Positions 25,160 through 32,437 of a DNA stretch of 33,071 nt are shown here, one piece after another. How positions within the stretch are numbered: the first letter of the stretch is position 1; each line of letters begins with the position of its first letter. The stretch lies in the NCBI GenBank assembly GCA_944325885.1, contig CALVBT010000013.1, positions 1 through 33,071 on the forward strand. Direction: 5' to 3'. The notes under the pieces were generated by a model. The model ran no database searches. It worked only from the letters and a program-made list of their open reading frames with translations, and was not told where the DNA came from. The position numbers were made by a program, and so were the translations under genes. This DNA comes from Candidatus Gastranaerophilales bacterium. GTDB taxonomy: Bacteria > Cyanobacteriota > Vampirovibrionia > Gastranaerophilales > Gastranaerophilaceae.

Positions 25160-25260
25160 CTAACTCCAACTACTCATTGAACCTGTGCATTTAACAAGTC
25201 CATTTTTATCCCAAAAGTCCGGCACAGGCAACAAGTACATGGGGTCACTTCACAAGCTAT
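25160..25260 (-). other. structured intergenic element between aroF and pheS
   Basis: On the minus strand, ACTTGTTG-CCTGTGC (25236-25222) pairs with GCACAGG-TT-CAATGAGT (25188-25172): a 15-bp irregular stem with a 2-base bulge and two U-G pairs. The loop of about 33 bases contains two related GGACTT stretches. An ATG at 25240 opens a 26-codon frame (MYLLPVPDFWDKNG...) through the stem to a TAG at 25160-25162, but with no good ribosome binding site. Base composition is richer in GC than its surroundings. No T-box or other known riboswitch signature is present. It may be a small RNA, a leader of pheS, or a copy of a repeated element. Confidence 0.4.
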
Positions 25261-25282
25261 AAGCAAGGGCGCCTAAGACAAT

Positions 25283-26311
25283 TTATTTCACAGCGGGTTC
25301 GCTTATATGTTTGCCAATGATAGGAGCAATTTTTTCCAAATCACTTTTTAAATCAGCAAACTGTGACGGATAAAGTGATTGCGCACCATCACAAAGAGCC
25401 GTGTCAGGATCATGGTGAACCTCTATTATCAAACCGTCGCAGCCTGCAGCAACCGCCGCTCTGGACATTGGAGCAACTTTGTCACGAAGTCCTGTGCCGT
25501 GGCTGGGGTCTATAATGATTGGCAAATGGCTCAGCTTTTTAACAACAGGAATAGCACTCAAGTCCAGTGTGTTTCTTGTTATTCTTTCAAAAGTTCTGAT
25601 ACCTCTTTCACAGAGAATAACTTCTCTGTTTCCGCCTGACATAACATATTCCGCTGCCATCAAAAGTTCTTCTATAGTGTTGCACATACCACGTTTTACA
25701 ACAACAGGTTTGTTAATATATCCGAGTTCCCTTAAAAGATTAAAATTCTGCATATTGCGTGCGCCAACCTGCAATATATCAACATATTTTAAGCACATAG
25801 GGATTTGAGATATTTCCATAACCTCGCTTGTAACAGCCATTCCGTAACGGTCTGCCACATCTCTTATTATTTTCAAACCTTCTTCACCCAGACCCTGAAA
25901 AGCATAAGGTGAGGTTCTGGGTTTGAACGCACCGCCTCTTAATATTTTTACACCCATTTCACTCAGCTGTTTTGCTGTAGCGTCCATCTGCTCATAACTT
26001 TCTACAGTACAAGGCCCTGCAATAAGACCTATATTATCGCCGCCGAACTTTACTCCATTCACTTCGATAATCGTATCTTCGGGCTTGAACATACGGCCGG
26101 CAAGTTTGTAGCTGGAAGAAATTCTTATTACCTCTTTAACCCCTTCCAAAAGTTCTATATCACGAGGGTCGATAATTTTTCCGCCGACAGCACCTATTAC
26201 GGTCTGCACCTCGCCTTTTGAAACATGCGCATCAAAGTTTTTTCTTTTTATAAAGCTGACAACATTTTGAATCTGTTCATCTGTTGCGCTGGGGTTCATA
26301 ATTATTAGCAT
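25283..26311 (-). CDS. aroF: 3-deoxy-7-phosphoheptulonate synthase (DAHP synthase)
   Basis: First enzyme of the shikimate pathway: phosphoenolpyruvate plus erythrose 4-phosphate. The 342-residue protein is of the small, type Ib class. An N-terminal ferredoxin-like regulatory domain (about 1-70, 'MLIIMNPSATDEQIQNVV') is joined to the barrel with 'AGPCTVES' (metal cysteine at 101), 'LRGGAFKPRTSPYAFQG', 'LQVGARNMQNFNLL', 'RTFERITRNTLDLSA' and 'DPSHGTG'. AGGAAG lies 7 bases before the ATG. It heads a same-strand series with pheS and hisF; the structured element at 25160-25260 lies between. Confidence 0.95.
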   Translation of the reverse strand: MLIIMNPSATDEQIQNVVSFIKRKNFDAHVSKGEVQTVIGAVGGKIIDPRDIELLEGVKEVIRISSSYKLAGRMFKPEDTIIEVNGVKFGGDNIGLIAGPCTVESYEQMDATAKQLSEMGVKILRGGAFKPRTSPYAFQGLGEEGLKIIRDVADRYGMAVTSEVMEISQIPMCLKYVDILQVGARNMQNFNLLRELGYINKPVVVKRGMCNTIEELLMAAEYVMSGGNREVILCERGIRTFERITRNTLDLSAIPVVKKLSHLPIIIDPSHGTGLRDKVAPMSRAAVAAGCDGLIIEVHHDPDTALCDGAQSLYPSQFADLKSDLEKIAPIIGKHISEPAVK

Positions 26312-26476
26312 AAATTTTCTTCCTTATCGTTATTAATGTTAGCAATTTTATTTTTTACGTGTTTTATTTTTCATATACTTGTGTAATATTCATGATGGTA
26401 CTACAAATATAATTTTTGTTGTACAATATAAAATACACGTACAAAATTAACTGACCCAAAATTTAATGGAGATTTT

Positions 26477-26512
26477 ATGATAAATGTTAAAAGCAAAGAC
26501 AAAAACACGTAA
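26477..26512 (+). other. possible 11-codon upstream ORF overlapping the decarboxylase start
   Basis: ATG at 26477 has the better spacing to GGAG (26468-26471, 5 bases). Its frame reads MINVKSKDKNT and stops at TAA 26510-26512. The decarboxylase ATG at 26484 is in another frame, 12 bases from GGAG. Either the ribosome uses the second ATG despite the spacing, or the short frame tunes translation. Confidence 0.3.
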
Positions 26513-27935
26513 GTTCAGAAAAATTGCAGATGATTTAAGAAGCGACGTAAAAGCACCGCTCGTAGAAGCACTGGAAAAATTTTATAAAAATCCAATGATG
26601 CAATTCCACATTCCGGGGCATACAGCAGGCAGAGCTTCTTATCAGCCGTTTAAAAGGCTCATCGGCAACCGTGCTTTGCTTTTAGACACTACTGATGAAT
26701 TTGACAATCTCGGTACATTACACCCCGCAACAGGCCCTATTAAAGAAGCTCAGGAGCTTGCGGCACAGGCTTTTGGTGCGCAAAGAACCTTCTTCCTTCT
26801 TGGCGGCTCCACAATAGGCAACCTTACCCTCGCAATGTGTATGTCCAAAAAGGGTAAAAAAGTAATTGTAAACAGAAACTGCCACCGTTCAATTTTGACA
26901 GGGATGATTATCTCAGGAGCAGAACCGGTATGGATTCTGCCGGAAAAATTAAACGAATGGTCGCTCTGGGGCGAAATTGAACCGAGAGAAATTGAAAAAG
27001 CCCTGAAAGAAAATGATGATGTAGCAATGGTATGGCTCACAAACCCTACTTATGAAGGGGTTGTATCAAATATAAAAGCTATTGCCCAAATCTGTAAAAA
27101 ATACGATGTGCCGTTAATAGTTGATGAGGCTCACGGATGTTTGTGGAACTTTAACAAAAATCTGCCGGAATCCTCTTTGCACCTCGGCGCAGATGCCGTT
27201 GTACATTCTCTGCACAAAACAGGCGGCAGCATGTCGCAGAGTTCTATGCTGCACATTACAAAAGGTTCAAAATTTGACCCTCAAGAAGTAGAAAGAACGC
27301 TCCAGCTTTTGCAAACCACAAGCCCCTCTATGCTGCTTATGGCCAGTCTGGACGCTGCAAGAGCAAACCTCGAATCAAAAAGAGGAAAAAGACAGCTCAA
27401 ACGTGCAATCCAGTACGCCGGTTATGTAAGAAAAAAATTACACAAAATTGAAGGAGTACACGTTCTTGAAGCTACTGAAAACTTTAACCAAGACATTACA
27501 AAAGTTTTTGTTCGTGTAGACGGACTGTCAGGCAAACGTCTTGAAAGTATTTTAGAAATTGACTTTGACATAGAAGTCGAATCAGCAAGCGACATAGGTG
27601 TTTTGTTACTTATCAACATAGGCAACACAAAACAAGAAATTCAATACCTTGTTAATGCTTTTGAAAAAATTGCAAAATCAAAATACTCAGATATTTATTA
27701 CATAGAAAACAGAAAACACATGCCAATGCTCACTCCGCAAATTGTCATGAATCCGAGAGAAGCATACTACAGCGAAAAAGAAACAATCCCCAAAGAAGAA
27801 GCCGTAGGAAGAATTTCTGCAGAAGTTATTGCAGAATGCCCGCCCGGCATTTCTATTCTTTTGCCGGGAGAACTTATAACAGAAGCCCACATGCCTTATT
27901 TGAACGAATACAAGTATCTTGAAGTTATAAAATAA
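26484..27935 (+). CDS. Orn/Lys/Arg decarboxylase family PLP enzyme (probable arginine decarboxylase)
   Basis: A 483-residue fold-type I PLP decarboxylase of the short, Bacillus SpeA-like type, which makes agmatine (or a related diamine) for polyamine synthesis. Signatures: 'FHIPGHTAGR', 'LHPATGPIKEAQELAA', 'LLGGSTIGNLTL', 'VNRNCHRSILTG', the PLP-aspartate 'IVDEAHG', and PLP lysine 245 in 'HSLHKTGGSMSQSS'. The C-terminal domain has 'RISAEVIAECPPGISILLPGE'. The substrate cannot be chosen among arginine, lysine and ornithine by sight. The start is complicated by an overlapping short ORF at 26477. Confidence 0.88.
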   Translation: MLKAKTKTRKFRKIADDLRSDVKAPLVEALEKFYKNPMMQFHIPGHTAGRASYQPFKRLIGNRALLLDTTDEFDNLGTLHPATGPIKEAQELAAQAFGAQRTFFLLGGSTIGNLTLAMCMSKKGKKVIVNRNCHRSILTGMIISGAEPVWILPEKLNEWSLWGEIEPREIEKALKENDDVAMVWLTNPTYEGVVSNIKAIAQICKKYDVPLIVDEAHGCLWNFNKNLPESSLHLGADAVVHSLHKTGGSMSQSSMLHITKGSKFDPQEVERTLQLLQTTSPSMLLMASLDAARANLESKRGKRQLKRAIQYAGYVRKKLHKIEGVHVLEATENFNQDITKVFVRVDGLSGKRLESILEIDFDIEVESASDIGVLLLINIGNTKQEIQYLVNAFEKIAKSKYSDIYYIENRKHMPMLTPQIVMNPREAYYSEKETIPKEEAVGRISAEVIAECPPGISILLPGELITEAHMPYLNEYKYLEVIK

Positions 27936-28015
27936 TTTTCAAAAACTTTACGCTGCTTTTATGATATAAATATATCTATAATTTATTTTGTTTAAGAATA
28001 GAAGCGGGTATTAAA

Positions 28016-28480
28016 ATGAGCAATATATTAAAGTGGAGTTTTAAAAATGCACTGGTGGGACTTGGCTGCCTGTTTTGTATTGTAGTAATTGCGTGTGCAT
28101 TTTTGGCACCTGTTCTGGCGCATTCAAATTTTTCACAAGCAGCAAATGTTTTGTATGACTTTTTGCACAAACTCTGCAAAATGCACGGCACAAATATCTT
28201 CACTATACTGCATCACCCCATAGGCATTTGTGCAAGATGTATCGGCTCATATATCAGTGCAGCAATAATTTTATACGCATACTTGCATAAATTTAAAATG
28301 GACAAAATCATTTTTATAATAATCGGGACTCTCGCTTTTGGCGAAATTGCAGCAGAGTATTTCAATTTATTTGTAACAAATGATTTTATAAGACTGATAG
28401 ACGGATTTTTCCTCGGTGCATTTTTGGGAATGTTATTTATAAAAATCCTTGATTGGCTCGAGGGTAAAAAAGGCTGGTAG
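28016..28480 (+). CDS. DUF2085-family membrane protein
   Basis: A 154-residue membrane protein. It has a hydrophobic helix at about 11-33, a Cys/His-containing middle 'HKLCKMHGTNIFTILHHPIGICARCIGSY' characteristic of DUF2085 (H..C ... P.. CARC.G.Y), then three more hydrophobic segments. The conserved cysteines and histidine suggest metal binding or redox, but the family's function is not known. The Shine-Dalgarno is weak. It lies 80 bp after the decarboxylase and may be read from its mRNA. Confidence 0.8.
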   Translation: MSNILKWSFKNALVGLGCLFCIVVIACAFLAPVLAHSNFSQAANVLYDFLHKLCKMHGTNIFTILHHPIGICARCIGSYISAAIILYAYLHKFKMDKIIFIIIGTLAFGEIAAEYFNLFVTNDFIRLIDGFFLGAFLGMLFIKILDWLEGKKGW

Positions 28481-28827
28481 CCTATCGTTGCACATGTTTT
28501 ATTTTTGTATTGCACAAACAAAATTATATTCAATTTTGTTAAAATTTTGTTACAAAATTTCGACAAAAATATCATGTTAATTTTACGTAAAGAACTCTAT
28601 TATTAAAAAAACAATTTACTATTTTTATATTATTTAAACTTTAGAAGTATTCCCAAAGCCACAAAAAATGTTATAATAATAAAACAGAGAAATAATAAGT
28701 GTTCTCTTTACCCTTATTTAAAATATGTAAAGATATTGTTTACAAAACAAAAAACAAAGTCAATTATTTTTATCACAATGTTTTTAATATATATGTAGGA
28801 AATTTTAGGTAATGTCGGAGGAAAGGC
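28481..28827. other. AT-rich intergenic stretch upstream of the HEAT-repeat gene
   Basis: No gene is seen in these 347 bases. They contain a near-perfect palindrome AAATTTTGT-T-ACAAAATTT (28542-28560), direct repeats of ATTTTGTTA beside it, and a TATAAT at 28672-28677 without a clear -35. The leader before the HEAT gene may be long, with the promoter in this stretch. Confidence 0.5.
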
Positions 28828-29682
28828 ATGACAATTAGTGTGAACTCAAGAAAAAAACAAGCAAAAAAATCATTTGATGAATTACTTAATGACTTAAGAA
28901 CAAGCAATTCTGAAAAAGTTAGATATAATGCAGCTCGTATTCTTGGTGAACTCGGCGATTCTCAAGCAGTAGAACCGCTTATTGATGTATTAAAAAATGA
29001 CAAAAACGGTTCTGTCCGTTTATATGCAGCCAGAGCTTTGGGCGAACTCGGTGATGTTAGCGCAACTATCCCTCTTATCGAATCTTTGAGAGAAGACAGA
29101 AACGTTGACGTTCGTGTTCGTGCAGCACGTGCTTTGGGTCGTTTGGGCGGCAAAGAAGTTGTAGAACCGCTTGTAGAAGCACTCAACGACGAAAATCCAC
29201 AAGTTTGTATCACTGCTACTGATGCTTTAATCGAAATCGGTGATGTTGCTACTGATGCTTTGATGGAATCTTTAGACCACGAAAAAGTTAATGTCAGATG
29301 CGATGCAACAAGAGCATTGGGCGAAATCGGCAACCCCAAAGCAGTTGATAAAATAATCACTATGCTGAAAGATGAATGGGTAAATGTCAGAATTTATGCA
29401 GTAACATCATTAGGCAAATTAAGCGACAAAAAAGCAGTTCCTGCTTTGATTGAAGTAATGCAGGATAAGAAAGAAAATGATTTGGTAAGAGCTGGTGCAG
29501 CTGCTGCACTGGGCGTTTTGAGAGATCAAAGAGCATTGATGCCGTTGAGAGAACTCATCATGGCAGCAGACGAACTCGGCGAACTCGAAGACACTGCTCT
29601 AAAATCATTTAAGAAAATAATGGCAGCTAACTGGCAGGCTATCCCCGGTGCTGCTCCGCAAAAGAAAACAGTCGGTGCCTAA
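28828..29682 (+). CDS. HEAT-repeat (PBS-lyase type) protein
   Basis: A 284-residue protein built of about seven HEAT repeats of about 31 residues, with the PBS-lyase-type pattern 'VRxxAARALGELGDxxAVxPLIxxL'. Such repeats form a helical solenoid that binds proteins. In photosynthetic cyanobacteria related repeats are phycobilin lyases or phycobilisome factors, but no phycobiliprotein gene is here and the repeats are found widely, so a general scaffold or binding role is all that can be said. Start ATG follows GGAGGAAAGG. A terminator follows. Confidence 0.85.
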   Translation: MTISVNSRKKQAKKSFDELLNDLRTSNSEKVRYNAARILGELGDSQAVEPLIDVLKNDKNGSVRLYAARALGELGDVSATIPLIESLREDRNVDVRVRAARALGRLGGKEVVEPLVEALNDENPQVCITATDALIEIGDVATDALMESLDHEKVNVRCDATRALGEIGNPKAVDKIITMLKDEWVNVRIYAVTSLGKLSDKKAVPALIEVMQDKKENDLVRAGAAAALGVLRDQRALMPLRELIMAADELGELEDTALKSFKKIMAANWQAIPGAAPQKKTVGA

Positions 29683-29724
29683 TTTTATTAATTAAAAAAT
29701 AAAATTGACATTAAACCTGATTTA

Positions 29725-29753
29725 AAAAGCTCCTTAAATATTAAGGAGCTTTT
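29725..29753. terminator. intrinsic terminator after the HEAT-repeat gene
   Basis: Stem AAAAGCTCCTTAA (from 29725) and TTAAGGAGCTTTT (to 29753), about 12 bp with a 3-base loop, followed by GTTTTAT. Works for the plus strand and, with the A-run on the other side, possibly for the opposing PilZ gene. Confidence 0.85.
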
Positions 29754-29784
29754 GTTTTATCAAATATTCTTAAAAATTAACGGT

Positions 29785-30387
29785 TTAGCCCTTAAATTTC
29801 ATACACTGCAGTGTAATAAAGTTCATTTCTTCTTTAGAAATAGTTGTAAATGTCACCGCTGTCAAAAATTTAAACGTATTGTCCACCCTGATGGGGTTTG
29901 AATAAACAAGCTCTGCAGCTGTTTTAATTTCTTTTCCAGCCAAAAACAAATCAACTTCGAGTTTGGTATATGCGCTCATCTGTTTGTCAGCGACAAAAGC
30001 CAGACCCTTTGCGCAGATATTTTTCGTTGTAGCAATAATTTTGTCTACCTGCGTACCCTCAAACTCTATCGTCAAAGCAAAATCCGTCTGTATATCCGCT
30101 CTCAAGTATTCACGTCTTTGTGAATGTTTTATATTTGAAGGGAATGAAAGCATATAAAAAGTCGTTTCATTCAAATAATTGCTCGAGAGTATTCTGCTGG
30201 TAGCATTATATATGCCGTCTTCCGCATAAATATTTATTTCGATTTCCTTTTCAGGCAAATCAGTCTGTTTTTCAAAAAAGACTGTCAGCTTATCGTTTTC
30301 AACATAATAAATAGTACAAAAATAACTTTTGCCGTCTACTATTATTTCCAATTTGTTGGAAGGTTTTAAAAAACTGTATGCGTCCAA
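29785..30387 (-). CDS. PilZ-domain protein (YcgR-like)
   Basis: A 200-residue protein with an N-terminal beta-rich domain (about 1-85) resembling the YcgR-N flagellar-brake fold, then a PilZ domain that begins with the c-di-GMP-binding 'QRREYLRADI' (RxxxR, about residue 91-97). The second PilZ motif, usually D/NxSxxG, reads NICAKG, with Cys for Ser. The protein may bind c-di-GMP and act on motility or pili; no flagellar gene is in view, while a prepilin-type gene is. The start is a TTG with GGAG 6 bases upstream, a good ribosome site. It diverges from leuA. Confidence 0.8.
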   Translation of the reverse strand: MDAYSFLKPSNKLEIIVDGKSYFCTIYYVENDKLTVFFEKQTDLPEKEIEINIYAEDGIYNATSRILSSNYLNETTFYMLSFPSNIKHSQRREYLRADIQTDFALTIEFEGTQVDKIIATTKNICAKGLAFVADKQMSAYTKLEVDLFLAGKEIKTAAELVYSNPIRVDNTFKFLTAVTFTTISKEEMNFITLQCMKFKG

Positions 30388-30457
30388 ATCAAACTCCGCT
30401 AATTTTCTATATGCCTATTATAATATCATGATTCCACATTTTGCTAAAAATTAAACA

Positions 30458-30478
30458 TTGTATACAAATATTGCAATA
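30458..30478 (+). promoter_or_regulatory. two adjacent palindromes overlapping the leuA -35
   Basis: TTGTATACAA (30458-30467) and TATTGCAATA (30469-30478), both perfect 10-bp palindromes with centres 11 bp apart, one helical turn. Both lie just at or over the -35 box. They could be operator half-sites for one dimer pair, but AT-rich sequence gives such palindromes easily. Confidence 0.3.
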
Positions 30479-30500
30479 AATTGAATAAAAAAGTTATAAT
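30471..30500 (+). promoter_or_regulatory. sigma70-type promoter for the LeuA-like gene
   Basis: -35 TTGCAA (30471-30476, 4/6), 18-bp spacer, -10 TATAAT (30495-30500, 6/6). Predicted start near 30507, leaving a leader of about 40 bases that ends in AAAGGA before the ATG. Confidence 0.65.
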
Positions 30501-30547
30501 ATCTTGTCAGCAAAAGGCTCATTGCACACTAACATAAAGGATTTTTA

Positions 30548-32071
30548 ATGGCACGACAACCGTTTTTTTATGACATTACACTAAGGGACGGCAACCAATC
30601 CCTCAAAAAACCGTGGAATTTAAAAGAAAAAGAATTTGTCTTTAACAAACTCGTAGACTTTGGTGTGCAGGCTATAGAGGCAGGATTCCCTGCTGCATCG
30701 GAAATGGATTTTGAGGCAGTGCAGCATCTTTCCCGAATTGCACCTGAAAATCTTGTCATAAGCGGACTGGCCAGAGCGGTTGAACATGACATAACAACGG
30801 CTATTGAGGCTATCGCACCCTGTAAAAAACCAAGATTGCACACTTTTATTGCGATGAGTCCGTTCAATATGAAATATGTCCTCAATAAAACGCCCCAACA
30901 GGTACGTGATATTGCAATTGAGGCAGTAACATTTGCAAAAGAACAAATAAAAAAAATTAATCAAAACGGAGAAGTTCAATTTTCTGTAGAACATTTTGGA
31001 GATTGCAGCGAAAATCTTCCTTTTGTAATAGATACATTACAAGAAGTTGTAAAAGCAGGTGCCACTGTCATAAATCTGCCGAACACCGTTGAGCGCACAA
31101 GGATAAAAACCTTTGTGGATATGGTAGAACAGGTCTATGATGCACTGCCAAAAGATATAATAATTGCCGTTCACTGTCACAATGATTTGGGGATGGCAAC
31201 CGCAGCGACTGTAGAGAGTTACTTTGCAGGTGCAACACAGCTGGAATGCGGTCTGAACGGACTCGGAGAACGTGCAGGAAACACAAATATTTACGAAGTA
31301 GCAATTGCGCTGCACAACAGCGGTGTCGAAGTTCCTTTAAAATTGAAAGAAATATATGAGCTTGCACTGACAATAGCAGATATGTCAAAAGTTCCGATTC
31401 CGGAAAAAGCCCCACTGATAGGGCCGGAGGCACTTGCACACCGCAGCGGTATTCATCAAGACGGTGCTGTCAAAACAAAAGATATGGAAAAAGGTGCTTA
31501 CAGACCCATACATCCTACTCTCATCGGAAGAAAAGACGACGAAAAAATCGGCTTCACCAGCCAGTCAGGCAAAACTGCTATTTTTGAAATCATATCTGAC
31601 GCAGGATATCCCATCACTATTCAAGAGGCAGTCAGAATCACTCCTATTGTTAAAGAAGCAGCCGAAAAAGTCGGAGAGCTGCCCGCAAGAAACATTATCG
31701 ACATCTACTTTAACGAAGTCTTTAACGTTAAAGGTGATTTCAAACTCGTTGCGTTTGAAAAACTCGCTGAAAATTTATTCAATTTAAAATTCTTCCACAA
31801 AACAGAATTTTTTGATATGAATGCACAGGGCAACGGGCCTGTGGATGCATGCCTGTCAGCCTTGAAGCAGGCCGGATTCCCGCAAAAGCTTGTCGATTAC
31901 GAACAATATGCGCTTGACGGACAGATTTTTGGCGCAGGTGCAACAGCTATGACGGTAATCCACTTTGAAGACCTTGAAGGCCGCACAATAATTGCTCGTG
32001 CAAAAGACGAAAGCACCTCAAAAGCAAATGTCAAAGCGATATTCAACGGGCTGAATTTGATGAATAATTAA
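30548..32071 (+). CDS. leuA: 2-isopropylmalate synthase (LeuA-like)
   Basis: A 507-residue DRE-TIM enzyme, first committed step of leucine synthesis (acetyl-CoA plus 2-oxoisovalerate). The N-terminus 'FYDITLRDGNQSL' with IEAGFPAASEMDF and the HxH of 'VHCHNDLGM' (about 208-216) match the LeuA type that has LRDGNQ, as in the Mycobacterium-like class. 'NGLGERAGNTN' and 'HRSGIHQDGA' follow. The C-terminal region from about 390 resembles the LeuA regulatory (leucine-binding) domain, which the shorter enzyme at 4307 lacks. Other leu genes are not in the window. Start follows AAAGGA; no leader peptide rich in Leu codons was seen. Confidence 0.88.
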   Translation: MARQPFFYDITLRDGNQSLKKPWNLKEKEFVFNKLVDFGVQAIEAGFPAASEMDFEAVQHLSRIAPENLVISGLARAVEHDITTAIEAIAPCKKPRLHTFIAMSPFNMKYVLNKTPQQVRDIAIEAVTFAKEQIKKINQNGEVQFSVEHFGDCSENLPFVIDTLQEVVKAGATVINLPNTVERTRIKTFVDMVEQVYDALPKDIIIAVHCHNDLGMATAATVESYFAGATQLECGLNGLGERAGNTNIYEVAIALHNSGVEVPLKLKEIYELALTIADMSKVPIPEKAPLIGPEALAHRSGIHQDGAVKTKDMEKGAYRPIHPTLIGRKDDEKIGFTSQSGKTAIFEIISDAGYPITIQEAVRITPIVKEAAEKVGELPARNIIDIYFNEVFNVKGDFKLVAFEKLAENLFNLKFFHKTEFFDMNAQGNGPVDACLSALKQAGFPQKLVDYEQYALDGQIFGAGATAMTVIHFEDLEGRTIIARAKDESTSKANVKAIFNGLNLMNN

Positions 32072-32135
32072 TGATTCCTCAGGCAAAATAACAATAATAT
32101 TTATTCACTTTCGTGTGCAGCTTCGCTGCTTAAAA

Positions 32136-32348
32136 ACAGATAATTGTTAAAAAAAGACCTTTGCAAAGTGAATTACAGAATGTTGCATATACAACTGCAA
32201 ACGAGGTATTGTCCGAGGCACGGGGAAATTATTTGAACCACAGATAATATTTGTACTTTAGCAATTTTGACGTGCCGAGTTGCCGAGACAGGTATATGCT
32301 ACTTTCTGTATGAACGACGCAGCAGGTCGATTTTTAATAATTATCTGT
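32136..32348. ncRNA. long-hairpin RNA candidate, 6S-like architecture
   Basis: Complementary 24-base arms (32136-32159 and 32325-32348, three mismatches) enclose about 165 bases that fold further: ACAGA/TCTGT, GCATATAC/GTATATGC, TGTC/GACA, GGCACG/CGTGCC and AAATT/AATTT, with asymmetric bulges between. One long irregular rod of about 213 bases with a central asymmetric bubble is the layout of 6S RNA, which binds RNA polymerase. No primary-sequence signature of 6S was recognised. The minus strand is somewhat favoured because its 3' arm is followed by TTTTT, but no good promoter was found on either side. It fills the gap between leuA and the phosphohexomutase gene, which has no other gene. Confidence 0.45.
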
Positions 32349-32437
32349 AGCAATTTTCAGGTTGAAAAATTAAATTCCACTGCAAAAAAGAAAAGAAATG
32401 AACATATTAAAAAAACAATAAATAAGAATAATCTTAG

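Noticed and set aside
25096-25282. T-box riboswitch before pheS
   Set aside because: No AGGGTGG-type antiterminator sequence, no Stem I signature and no terminator before pheS.
28828-29682. Phycobilisome lyase
   Set aside because: Only the repeat type matches; no phycobiliprotein or other photosynthesis gene is present and PBS-lyase-type HEAT repeats are widespread.
32101-32135. GCAGC-TTC-GCTGC hairpin as leuA terminator
   Set aside because: The 5-bp stem has no T-tract after it on either strand.
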